From Macrostomum hystrix (lineage: Eukaryota; Platyhelminthes; Macrostomidae), in the NCBI GenBank assembly GCA_950097015.1, contig CATNEN010000038.1:2295501-2359500 (forward strand): DNA of 64,000 bases, written 5' to 3'. Below, piece after piece: positions 1 to 11,600 of this stretch. The notes below the pieces were generated by a model, which did no database searches, had not been told where the DNA came from, and was given only the letters and a program-made list of their open reading frames with translations. Position numbers and translations under genes: made by a program. The stretch's first letter is position 1, and every line of letters begins with the position of its first letter.

Positions 1-162
1 ATTACTCAAATCCAACAATATCCCATCACCTCGACTGAAATCTCAAATCCCTTAAACATCCTGTTGACCGGTTGCCCAAAATTAAAATTACAGGATAGCC
101 AAACTACAAGCTTGTCAGAAATACAAAATGCGAGGATTCGTGTCACAGCTTGTCTAAAATCC

Positions 163-795
163 CAGAATATCCTGATTACAGTTTGTCTAAAATCTCAAAT
201 CCCAGGATGTCCTGATTACAGCTTGTGTTGAAATCCCGAATCCCATGATATACTACTTACAGTTTGAAATCTGGAATCCCAGGATGTCGTGATTAAAGTT
301 TGTCTGAAATCCCGAATCCGAGGATGTACTGATTAAAGTTAGTCTGAAATCTGGAATCCCAGGATGTCGTGATTAAAGTTTGTCTGAAATCCCGAATCCT
401 AGGATGTCCTGATTACAGTTTGTCTGAAATCCCGAATCCGAGGATGTCCTGATTAAAGTGTCTGAAATCCCAAATCACAGGATGCCCCGAATACAGTTTG
501 TCTGAAATCCTAGGATGTCCTGATTACAGTTTGTCTGAAATCCTAGGATGTCCTGATTACAGTTTGTCTGAAATCCTAGGATGTCCCGAATACAGTTTGT
601 CTGAAATCCTAGGATGTCCTGATTACAGTTTGTCTGAAATCCTAGGATGTCCTGATTACAGTTTGTCTGAAATCCTAGGATGTCCTGATTACAGTTTGTC
701 TGAAATCCTAGGATGTCCTGATTACAGTTTGTCTGAAATCCTAGGATGTCCTGATTACAGTTTGTCTGAAATCCTAGGATGTCCTGTCCTGGCCG
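163..795. repeat. Minisatellite, 33-nt unit, with an older degenerate half
   Basis: From about 475 to 795 a 33-nt unit containing GAAATCCTAGGATGTCCTGA is repeated about nine times with almost no variation. From 163 to 470 a diverged version with longer, irregular spacing is seen. The unit length is divisible by three and stop-free on both strands, so long spurious reading frames arise. Confidence 0.9.
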
Positions 796-836
796 CATAC
801 AATTTTTTGGTAACAAGAATAGCTAGGCCACTTTAA

Positions 837-1480
837 CAAGGCTTTCTAAGGAGCAGAAGTGCTCAACGTTTTTGCGAAACAGGAAAACAGCATGTACGAA
901 TGCCCAGCGCAAAGAACAAAGCCAGACCAGGCTTCTCTAATCCTTGCTCGAACAGAAAGCCGAGAGCCGAAGCGCCCATGGGGAATTCGCAGTCAGTTAG
1001 CAATCAATCTAGCCATACCCAAGCCCTCGAGCGAGCCAAACGGCAGATCCTGCCTGGGGCATCGGCCGAGTTGACGAGTAGGCCGTTTTTAGTATTTTTT
1101 GAGTTATTTATACTACTGCAAGTAGAGCAAATAGCACCTGACATTATCAGTAAAGAACTACTTATTGACTAGACTGGTAAAAATGTATCAGAGTCGGTCC
1201 AATAATCAAAGCCAATTTAAAATTTTGCGAAGCTACAATTATTCAAGAGGACTGACAATGAATTAGTGGTTAATATTGTAGCACACGTGTCCCCTCGCAA
1301 GTGCAATTTAATTCAGCAGCCTTGCAAGTTTACTTACTGTGCAGTCAATTTTAATTTGCAATAATCAGGGAAGGATTTATCTAGATCAGTTAGTAAAAAT
1401 GTACAGCTTAAAACTGTAGCCTGTAGCAGAACTGAATGTTAAGCACTAAGATAGGGAAATATGTGGAAAAACAAACAGCA
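837..1480. other. Non-coding stretch, nothing recognised
   Basis: No repeat array, RNA gene or convincing exon is visible. It would be downstream intron or 3' sequence of the minus-strand exons at 1497-1810. Confidence 0.4.
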
Positions 1481-1496
1481 ACAACAAACCGATAAA

Positions 1497-1810
1497 CTCC
1501 TCTTCAAAGTACTGGTTCTCCAGCATCTCCAGTTTGACCAGGCGCCATTGATCCAATGTAGCTGTTAGCGGATTAAGAAAGCTGTCTACAAAGCCGCGAT
1601 AAATCTGCGTGGCATAGTCTGAGCCCAGGTTGACAGTCTCACGAATCACTGCAGAATACAGAAAGTACAGCAATGTGTTTATTACACTTGTATATCATTA
1701 AATTTAACTGGCTGCTTCTATAGAAAAAAACTGGAGTGTAATAATCTTACCCCTCCGTGAGGAGTAATTATCCATGAGCAGCCTTGTACTGGGAGGCACA
1801 ATTAAGGAAT
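1497..1810 (-). CDS. Two exons of an unrecognised minus-strand gene
   Basis: Exon at 1810-1751 lies between a good acceptor (CTGTTTCAG) and donor (GG|GTAAGA). The next exon starts at 1648 after TTCTGCAG and ends near 1497, where the donor is weak. The phase-1 junction joins in frame and reads MDNYSSRRVIRETVNLGSDY across it, followed by a segment containing RGFVDSFLNPL and LDQWRLVKLEMLENQYF. An open frame also runs upstream of that Met inside the first exon, so the Met need not be the start. The matching phases and GC content above the flanks support a real gene. I do not recognise the family and assign no function. Other exons were not found. Confidence 0.5.
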
Positions 1811-2160
1811 CTGAAACAGGTAATAAAGCACATGACATGTGACTTATCTGTGACAATTAAATGCCCTAAAATAGCTCATGAATGCAAAAGAACACATTTA
1901 TGATAACTGATATATTTCACTAGAATGTGTTATATTAGACCTGGTGCATTTCTTAAACCATTTTTAATCAAGTCTTAGTGAAAAAAAGCAGTTAAATTAG
2001 GATTTGTATTTTCACTAACATGGAATATAACTAATTGTCATCTTGTTAATTTAAGATGATCAAAAAATAAATAGGAAATATATCTAGACACATAATTACT
2101 CATATAACGAATACAAGAATTTTCCTATGTGCATTTTGTATAAAACAATGTGGAATGGCC
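1811..2160. other. AT-rich non-coding sequence
   Basis: No gene, array or RNA is seen. It is presumably intronic or 5' to the exons at 1497-1810. Confidence 0.35.
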
Positions 2161-2162
2161 CT

Positions 2163-2565
2163 GTTTTTCTTCTTTTTCTGTTCTACTCTCTGTTTTTATT
2201 CTCTTTCTTTTCTACTCTAATTTTTTATAATCTTCTTTTAAATCTGTTTTTCTTCTCTTTTTCTTTATGTCTTCCTTCATTCTCTTTGTCTTATACTCCC
2301 TGTTTTTCTTTGCTGATTCTTTCCCCCTTGCCTTTCTTCTCTGCCTCTACTCAGTTTTTCTTTTCTACTCTCTTTGCTTGTCTTCTTATTTTGCTCTTTT
2401 TATTTATTTTTTGTCTTTTCTTCAGTTTTTTCTCTCTTTTCTACTTTATAATTTTGTTTTTTTCTACTCTCTGACTTTCTTTTCTTTTCTATCTCTGTCT
2501 TTTTTATTTCTTGTGTCTTTCTTCTTTGCCTTTTTTCTCTTCTCTTCTCCCTATTTTTTTTCCAG
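2163..2565. repeat. Long polypyrimidine tract with imperfect repeats
   Basis: About 400 nt of almost pure T and C on the plus strand, built from irregular copies of TTTTCTTTTCTACTCTCTG. The bias keeps several frames free of stops, which explains the overlapping Phe/Leu/Ser-rich pseudo-proteins. It is not coding. Such a tract can in principle form triplex DNA; that is inference. Confidence 0.85.
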
Positions 2566-2599
2566 TGAGGGCGCAATGGTGCAGATAAAAGACAACTAA

Positions 2600-5300
2600 A
2601 TCATAAATAAGAAAAAAACCTAGAAAGTTTTAAAACTTCTTAAAATAGGGTCAACTGTTCTCTAGTCCCTTTTAGAAGACTTATAATCCTATACTATACC
2701 TACTCAGAAATGCATGCATAAGAATAAGTAGGCCTAATTGGCCAGAATAGGCCTAACTAAATACACTAACTAGACTAACTTAATACATAATCAGAATAAC
2801 TAACTACATCCACTTTGACTAACTATAAGCACTACCAGATTTACATAAATACAATACCAAGAAGTTATTTTAAATACATAAAATATATTCCCACAGTCCA
2901 CAGAGTCAGCACAGACAATTTCCAAGAAAGCCTAACAACAGCTTTGGAAAAATAATTATTGAAATTACTTAGACATTATATCAAAATACCTCTGTAACAA
3001 CTTTTTGTAGGATATTAAAAATAAGAACTACCACAACTTTGGTGGCATTGTGAAGATAAAGTTAGGATAGTAATTAACCCTAAGAGAACTTTGGTGACAT
3101 CATTGGGGATATAAGACTTTACTAAGAAATTAGGCTTGCGACTAAATTATTTATATAAACAATAAATTATCTATCATTGACATTGACACATTAGGAATAA
3201 ACTAAAATAGCCTAGGCCTTGGCTTAATGGGCCAAAAAATCCTAAATTTTCATTTTGGAATGTGCTAACAAAGGAATATGTTACATTACATATCATAGCA
3301 ATACAAAAAATGATACAAATCCTATCACAAAGCACTTCATATCACATAATATTTGACACCTAGTATCCTTTAAATAACAATACACTTGAAAGCAAGTTAT
3401 ATTTTAATATTAAGGATATTAAACATGTTAAAAATAAAGCACGTTTGTTAAAACATAAAGCTACATTTAACGACAAGAACGGTTTGCGTCACCTCAAATT
3501 CGGACAAATTGTGTTAAGAAACAGTGTAGCTAGAAAGATAGGATTGCTAGTTTCTTTCTTTTTGTTACTTTGTAAGGAAAGGTTTCTTTTCTTCCATATT
3601 AAATACTACCTATGTTAAAAGGCTGTATTTTAAAGCACTTGTGACGTTGTCACTTGTTGAAGGCACCCCTGCGCCCCTACAATATTACTCTATGCGTTAA
3701 TTATATGCTTAATTTCCAAATTATGTACTTGCGAGGGCCGTTTTAACTCATCGTATAATATTATCCAACTCTGTTAATTTATATTAGTAAGTCAAATTAT
3801 TAGTGCGCTACTGTCAGTAACCATAAACGTATATCGCGCCACTCTAGCTATTTACTACGCGTATCGTAATGTATTTTCCCCCCGGCCAATGAGCGTGCGA
3901 GCTCTGGTTGGCCGGAAGTATCGATCGCTTTGTTTTTCAATCAGCCTAGTTTACTTAACCAAGGGCTTCCGGCCCGCTCGCGCTCCACTGGTTCGTTCTT
4001 TCCGGCTGGTTCTGCGCTCCACTGGTTCTTTCTTCCTCACTTTCGTTCTTGCGCTCTTCCGTTATCGCCATTCTCGCTCTTCTACGTTTCGTGCCGTGAC
4101 TTTTCTCACTCACTACACTCCACTACATTCGGTTCTGACACTCACCATTACGAGCTCCTACGCCTTACATTACACCCTGCTTGTCGACGTCCCAGTGCAT
4201 ACGGAATAAAAGTGCTACCGCTACGTCACCAACATTACTGACTTTGAATTGCCGAACTTACAATTGCCGCTGCTCAGACTTCGACTTCGTCCTTTGTGTT
4301 TTAATCGTCACACACTCATTTTAAACATGAGTGCAAAAGTCAACCATAGCGATTAGTCTCTACAGACGGCTGAGTCAAAGCAAGAACATATATCCAAGGA
4401 CAACATGGAGTAACCACACACCTAGTGGTCCTTGCATACCGCATGCATGATTCTGTTATTGTTACATGGCTAGCACTGCAATGCATTTTTTGTTTATGTT
4501 AGGACCCATACAGGTAAATTAGCACTGGCTGATTGTCCAATTAGTTTTTTAGATATTTACAGATGGTCTATTCTTACGGGCATGTATTGCCTACAAAACG
4601 AGTTCAAACAGTTAACGTTAAATAATTTTCTGCTCTATCGAACAGTGCATTTCTGGCGCAAATACTGCGCAATAGAAAGAAAGAAAAAATCTGCGTGATT
4701 ATTTGTAAGTTTTATTATAACTATGAAATAAGCGAAGGCAATGACAATTAACTTTTTAATATTAGGGTTCCAAAATCCGCAGGTGTCAAACTTAGTTGCA
4801 ATTTAAAAACAAATAATTAAAAGCTCACGGCAAAAGTTACACAAGCAAAACACATTCCTATTATCACATTACAGCTAGTATTATATAAAAGTCCTTTGCA
4901 TTATGCACGCACTAACTGGCAATATACTCGTAGTTCACTATCAAATTACAAAGTCAATTGATTGAACAAAACTGATGCTTAACATTAGAGTCGCAATCAT
5001 TACTCCTGTATGCATTGGCAGGATAGAAACAGATCGAAACAAATTATCTTAAACAATTTCGACTTCACATATAATAAGGAGTACAGTACAGTACTACATT
5101 GGACTCATTGGCTTTATACTCAAAATAAAGAAAAGAAATAAATGAAAAAAGTGTTTTAAATAATATAGGTAATAAAGCGTAGGCCCAGTCACAGTAAAAC
5201 AAGATATTCGCACTTTGTTGCACCAGCAAATGCGGTTGTAATTGTGTTCTTTCAACAGAAACCCACTGAAATTCAAATTTAAACCTGTTTGCAATTCGAA
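2600..5300. other. AT-rich region with one GC-richer block
   Basis: No exon could be supported. The 3880-4250 block is GC-richer, has a duplicated GCGCTCCACTGGTTC motif and is followed by AT-rich DNA. It could be a promoter or 5' untranslated region, but no transcript can be tied to it. Confidence 0.3.
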
Positions 5301-5307
5301 TGTAACA

Positions 5308-5578
5308 CCATGGGGGTGAGTGGCAGAGCAATCTCCCACCAAGGTCCCCGAGCTCGATTCCGCGGAGAGGCCACATTCATTTGGGGCGCAGCCGCAGATA
5401 TAAGGCTTGGGGGCTTGTCGTGCAATTTACGCCATTGAGGGCCAACCTCCAAGGCACAGTGAAAGTGTACACTGCCTGACAATGTCAGAAAGTCAGGACA
5501 GAACTGCCTCCTCGCTGGCTGCGGGTCTGCTGCAACCAAATGAAGTGCAAGTTGCCACAAGCCCCCTGCAATGATTAC
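5308..5578 (+). mobile_element. SINE family B copy (tRNA-like head)
   Basis: It matches the copy at 56285-56645 along its length. Shared blocks include GAGCTCGATTCCGCGG (B-box-like), GGGGCGCAGCCGC, GGCTTGGGGGCTTG, GAGGGCCAACCTCCAAGGCA and GTGTACACTGCCTGAC. The head holds GAGTGGCAGAGC, like a tRNA D-arm. This copy is shorter within its head than the 56 kb copy. No protein is encoded. Confidence 0.75.
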
Positions 5579-5599
5579 TATTAACTAAGTCTATTATTG

Positions 5600-6470
5600 A
5601 TAAAATTTTGATAAAAAAACTTTTTGATAATTCCCTTTTGATTGAAATCTTTACTGCTGGGGCCCAAAAAATGGCAACACAATTAATTAATATTCCAAGA
5701 AACATAACTGATCTAAATATCGACATATTTTTAAAGTGTAACAAAAAATGTTTGTGCTAGAACAAGCCAGAGGGCAAATAATCAATAATGTAAATAACAC
5801 CTGATAATTACATAAGCAATCATTTATATTACCCGAAGGTGTCAAATTTAATAGGTCGTGTAGAAAAATTAAAACAAATACTTGGCGCAAAAGAGTGCAA
5901 AAAAGCCGACAACACTTAAAACTATGCAGAAAAAAAGAAAATTCAATAAACACATAAATTTAAACTTAGTCAAAATACCAACCAGTAACGGAGAAAAGAA
6001 CAGAAACACAATGACCACGCTGATGTATCTAATAGACAATTAGCTTAATATCGCAAATCACAACAAAACTGGTAGGATATGAGGATAGAAGTGACTGCCA
6101 TTGATTGGCGAGCGAATCAAAATGGTATTTAAGCGCTTAGAAATAACGTACTATTGGAGTAATAAAAGCTTAAAAATATATATGGCCAAATATAATAGTT
6201 ATAGCAAGATTGAACTCATACATCATACAAATATTGTGACAGATTTGACAGTGATTGATTGATGTTGATACAAAAATGACAGTACAGGCTAAATAGATTA
6301 CGAAATTTACTAACAATAATAATATCATACTATCGCACCAAGACCCGCGAAAAAAACTATTTATAATTTAACATTTTCAAGAGTTCGGTAAAATTTGGAA
6401 CTTGTTAATTAAGTCATTCGTCACAGCAGGTAATCAGCGAACAAATAATATACCGCGGTTTGACTCTTCA
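5600..6470. other. AT-rich non-coding sequence
   Basis: No gene, RNA or array is seen. Confidence 0.35.
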
Positions 6471-6539
6471 GCCCATGTTCGGCCGAGAAGGAATCGGCGG
6501 TGTACCAGACATTGGGCGCCTGCGGGAGACAGGGTGATT

Positions 6540-6893
6540 CGACAACTCGATAAATCGATAACTCGATAACTCGATAAATCGATAACTCGATAAATTGATA
6601 ACTCGATAAATCGACAACTCGATAAATCGATAACTCGATAAATCGATAAATCGATAACTCGATAACTCGATAACTCGATAAATCGATAACTCGATAACTC
6701 GATAAATCGATAAATCGATAACTCGATAAATCGATAACTCGATAAATCGATAACTCGATAAATCGATAACTCGATAAATCGATAAATCGATAAATCGATA
6801 ACTCGATAAATCGATAACTCGATAAATCGACAACTTAATAAATCGATAACTCGATAACTCGATAACTCGATAAATCGATAAGTCGAACGAAAA
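6540..6893. repeat. Array of two interspersed 8-mers
   Basis: About 44 units of two 8-mers, CGATAACT and CGATAAAT, in irregular alternation. Each joint of the second type creates the palindrome ATCGAT. A few single-base variants (CGACAACT, TGATAACT) occur. The Ser/Tyr/Arg-rich frame on the minus strand is a by-product of the array. Confidence 0.95.
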
Positions 6894-6894
6894 T

Positions 6895-7710
6895 GTTAGT
6901 AAATGATATTCATTTTAAATATTTTTATGGAATTTTTATGGTTAAAATTTTAGATAAAATTCGCAACTAAACAAATATTGCGTGAATGATTGCAAGTAAC
7001 ATGCAAAGTAAAGCATGCAGTACTATATTTTATTGCATTCCTTAGAAAACAACAAGTACAAACTATGAAAAATATTTGGTATTGTTTTGCGTCTCATTAT
7101 TAGTATTTGAAAGAAGCAGAAAACGAATTATGAATAAACAGAACACCATGAAACTCAATTACAAATGCAGCTACAAAAACCTGACGCAAATAAAATCGAA
7201 CTCACGACGGAAGGAGAGGCGGTGGCAGACCGCCTAGACTTTCATTACTGAAAACTGCCCTCCTGTTTCACGTGGACAAGGCAGAGCGATTTCCATTTTA
7301 GCGAAACAGTTAAATCGTTGAACTGATCAAATTTCAAACAGGCTTAAGTCTCGTAAAATTGGGCTGAAACAAATAACTAGAAAAACAGACACCAGAGAAA
7401 CTGACAGACACCAGAGAAAAAATACTTTTTAAATAAACTTATCTGTTTTAAATCTAAAAAATATCTTCACTGAAAATATGCAGACCACAAAGCCATACAA
7501 ACTAGAAAATTTCTAAAAATTGTAGCTAAAAATAGATAAAAGACAATTCCTGAAACCGCTTTATGGCAACTCGTGACAAACATTCACATTGACTTTCGGA
7601 TGTAGAATACGGGAACTTGTGGGCCACATTTGGATTCAAATTTCGAAAAAAGACCGCTTGCATTTGATAAATAGGGTTTCAATTGAGATTTATAAATAAT
7701 GAATTTGCTT
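6895..7710. other. Non-coding sequence between arrays
   Basis: AT-rich, with no supported exon or RNA. Confidence 0.35.
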
Positions 7711-7716
7711 AGGAAT

Positions 7717-8455
7717 TTTGAATAGCATGTTCAAGGGGATTTCTGAATAGGATGTTCAAGGGGATTTCTGAGTAGGATGTACAAGGGGATTTCTGAATAG
7801 GATGTTCAAGGGGATTTCTGAATAGGATGTTCAAGGGGATTTCTGAATAGGATGTTCAAGGGGATTTCTGAGTAGGATGTACAAGGGGATTTCTGAATAG
7901 GATGTTCAAGGGGATTTCTGAATAGGATGTTCAAGGGGATTTCTGAGTAGGATGTACAAGGGGATTTCTGAGTAGGATGTACAAGGGGATTTCTGAATAG
8001 GATGTTCAAGGGGATTTCTGAATAGGATGTTCAAGGGGATTTCTGAATAGGATGTACAAGGGGATTTCTGAATAGGATGTACAAGGGGATTTCTGAATAG
8101 GATGTACAAGGGGATTTCTGAATAGGATGTTCAAGGGGATTTCTGAATAGGATGTTTAAGGGGATTTCTGAATAGGATGTACAAGGGGATTTCTGAATAG
8201 GATGTTCAAGGGGATTTCTGAATAGGATGTTCAAGGGGATTTCTGAGTAGGATGTACAAGGGGATTTCTGAGTAGGATGTACAAGGGGATTTCTGAATAG
8301 GATGTACAAGGGGATTTCTGAATAGGATGTTCAAGGGGATTTCTGAGTAGGATGTACATGGGGATTTCTGAATAGGATGTTCAAGGGGATTTCTGAATAG
8401 GATGTTCAAGGGGATTTTTGAATAGGATGTTCAAGGGGATTTCTGAATAGGATTT
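7717..8455. repeat. Minisatellite, 25-nt unit, about 29 copies
   Basis: The unit starts GGGATTTCTGAATAGGATGT and ends TCAAG or ACAAG. Two sites vary in a linked way: units with GAGTAG carry the ACA ending (one carries ACATG), while GAATAG units carry either ending. Copies are otherwise nearly identical. A single stray copy lies at 8519-8535. Confidence 0.95.
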
Positions 8456-8668
8456 CCATTTGATATACCGACTAAAACATGAAAACGCTCATGTGAATTA
8501 TTTAATATACTGTTTATGGGGATTTCTGAATAGGAATAGTGTTTGCTGAGTAGGATATCAACGTGAATTTCTTAGGAAGACAAATGTCCATCCAGCGTAA
8601 CCAGAAACCTGCATTGGCTGCCAAAGGCAAAATTTTTTGCCATAGCTTTTAGATACAATCTTAACTTC

Positions 8669-11600
8669 TTACGAGTAATAAGCCACCCCTGGCGGCAACG
8701 TGTGTCGATCTCTGTCGACGGCAGCAGCAGCCTCGAAGGTCTGGCTGAACGAGCTGGACGAGGCCGAGCGCTGCTGGGCCAGCGGCTTCCTGTACACGCG
8801 CGCACACGCATTTGACAGCATGTTGAAAATGCACAAAAATACTCTGCACTGCACTGACATTTTTACTAACAGTAGACTAAGCGAACATTTTTTGTTAATC
8901 TAACATTCATATTTGTAATGGAGGGGTCACTAACTAACTGACCGGATACGACAAATTCTCCGATGGAGTCTGCTTAAAAACACAGGGGAGTGCACTATTT
9001 CAGGAGCTCTCGGAGGCTCACATTAAAGCTTTGGCACAGAAGACAACAGGACAAAGGAGATATAGAGTGGGGATCAGGGAGACAGTCGGGATCAAAGAGG
9101 ACAGAATGAGAATCAAAGAGGACAGAAGAGTGGGGATCAGAGAGGGGATAAGGGAGGACAAAGTAGGAATCAGAGAGGACAGAGTGTGGATCAGGGAGGA
9201 CAGAGTGTGGATCAGGGAGGACAGAGTGTGGATCAGGGAGGACAGAGTGGGAATCAGAGAGGACAGAGTGGGGATCAGGGAGGACAGAGTGGGGATCAGA
9301 GAGGATAGAGTGGGGATCAGAGAGGACAGAGTGGGGATCAGACAGGACAGAGTGGGGATCAGACAGGACAGAGTGGGGATCAGACAGGACAGAGTGGAGA
9401 TCAGGGAGGACAGAGTGGGGATCAGACAGGACAGAGTGGGGATCAGGGAGGACAGAGTGGGGATCAGACAGGACGGAGTGGGGATCAGGGAGGACAGAGT
9501 GGGGATCAGACAGGACGGAGTGGGGATCAGGTAGGACAGAGTGGAGAGTGGAAAATACTATGGAAATCAAGGAGAAAAAGTAGTACCAAAAGGTGAGAGC
9601 ATGAGGAATGGGCATGAGGAGTGTGCATAAGAGCAGCGGAAGCGGCCGCAGCTAGTAATTTGGGCGGCAGACAGAGCTAGCGCAAAATCGCCAATTTATA
9701 GGCTGCCACAAGCGGTTACAAAAAGCGACGATTAAAGAAACTTTATAAAAAACTTACTCGGGCACCGGGGATTTCGATCGCCGTCTGGGTCGTTGGCGGT
9801 GGTCGCAGTCAGTTATTAATATATAATATTAATTTTGTACAGTACATAAACACAGAATAAAGAATTAAAAAGCTTTGTTATAAGTTAGGCTGTAGAGATG
9901 ATACCGTTGTGAACAAAAACTTCACCCTGGTTTCCATGGAAACATAACAGATAAAAAAACAGTGGCAAAGCAACTCACTGAGGTACCATCGGTGGTGGCA
10001 GCTGACCGCCTGGGGCGCCGCCGGGACGCGGCACCGACGGCGCCGGACGCGAGGGCACGGCCGGCCTGGCCTGAATTGGCGGCTGCATTGTCTGGGAGCT
10101 GCCGCCTCCGCCGACCGGAGTTCGCCGGCCCTGCATCGGCGGCGGCTGCTGCTGCGGCGGCTGCTCAGGCTGAATCCAGTCGTCCTTCACGGGCGGCGGC
10201 GTCGGTGTGTGCGTTGTGTTTGCCGAAACATCGCTGAGGATCTGCAGCGCCTCCTTGGTGGCTTTGTAGATGCGCAGAGTCTCTTCGCGACGCTGGGCCT
10301 CTTCGGGCGACTCCTCCATGAGCTGGCTCTGGTCGAAGCCGCCGTACAGCTGGGCCAGCATGGTGGACTTCAGGAAGTCCTTCAGCTGCGGGACAGAAAA
10401 AGGCGGCTACGGTTGGTGGGGAGCGTGTACATAGGGGGTTGTGTGTACATAGGGGGTAGGAGTTGTAGCGAGTGTACGTTTGGGATAGGGGTTGTTGGCG
10501 AGTGAGTGTACATTGGGGTTAGGGGTTGTTGACGAGTGAGTGTACATCGGGGTTAGGGGTTGTTGGCGAGTGAGTGTACATTGGGTTTAGGGGTTGTTGG
10601 CGAGTGAGTGTACATTGGGGTTAGGGGTTGTTGGCGCGTGAGTGTACATTGGGGACAGGGGTGAGGAGCCCATGTACAGTGTGTGGGGGCTGGAAAGGAG
10701 CTTTAACTTGTTGGGGTCAAGGTTGGTTGAAATAATATAAGCAAAAGCATTAAATGACAAATTTAATAGTAGCCATCACCGCAGCACTAATAATTCACGA
10801 AATTGCAGTAGTTATCAAATACAAATATGCACTAATGATTATGAAGCATTAAATTAACAAACGATCATAAGCAAATTAAGCAAACCTCATTGACCACAAT
10901 GTGAATGACAGTCTTGGGCACAATGTCTCGCTGGGTCTTGTCCACAATCTTCATGTAGGACTCAACCAGATTTCGAATGGTCTCCACCTGGCGCTCCATC
11001 TGGGGATCCGTGCTGCCCGTGTCCTGCTCCTGCTGCAGTTGGGGATTAGATTCGGGCGGATTACCAGAGGGGATTATTTTAAAGCGTTAATCAAAAGCAC
11101 ACTATCAGTCAATCAAAATGTCAATAGAAAAATCAAAGCCAAATCTAAGAAATCAATGAAATCTTAAAGCTTCTACCCAGCTGAAATAGCCTGAACTAGC
11201 TGCAGCACCCATCATACGCAGGTAACCAGCAGGTGGACAACAGTCTTTGGAAACAGGTCCCTGTGCTCGGAGACGCAGATGTCAAAGTAGCTGCAGACAA
11301 GATTGCGAATCACTTCAACCTGACGGTCCATCAGGCCGTCCGATTGTCGGCGCAGTTGGCCGAACTGCCCGGGCGGGTCGCTGTCCTCCCCAAAGCTATC
11401 CAGCTCCTTGTGCGGCACAGATAATTTCTACTTAAATATGCTAGGAGTATTATGCGTACTACTTCTGGACAGAAGTTTCAGTAGTGTGAGAGCATTTTTA
11501 CATTTTTGTACACATGAAATGGTAATATTTTTGGCAGTTTCACTGGGTGACTGACATAGAAAATAGCGTAAAAGTACGAGCGTATTTATAAGAAAATGTC

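Noticed and set aside
498-836. SEILGCPDY repeat protein
   Set aside because: 33-nt minisatellite; frames also open on the other strand.
2127-2599. Phe/Leu/Ser-rich membrane-like frames
   Set aside because: The polypyrimidine tract alone explains the composition; no other coding evidence.
7717-8455. CRISPR-like regular direct repeats
   Set aside because: Units are contiguous with no unique spacers, and the genome is animal. The same applies to the other arrays.
8995-9615. Frames on both strands (DPHSVLP / VGIRQDR repeats)
   Set aside because: 21-nt array within dynamin intron 15.
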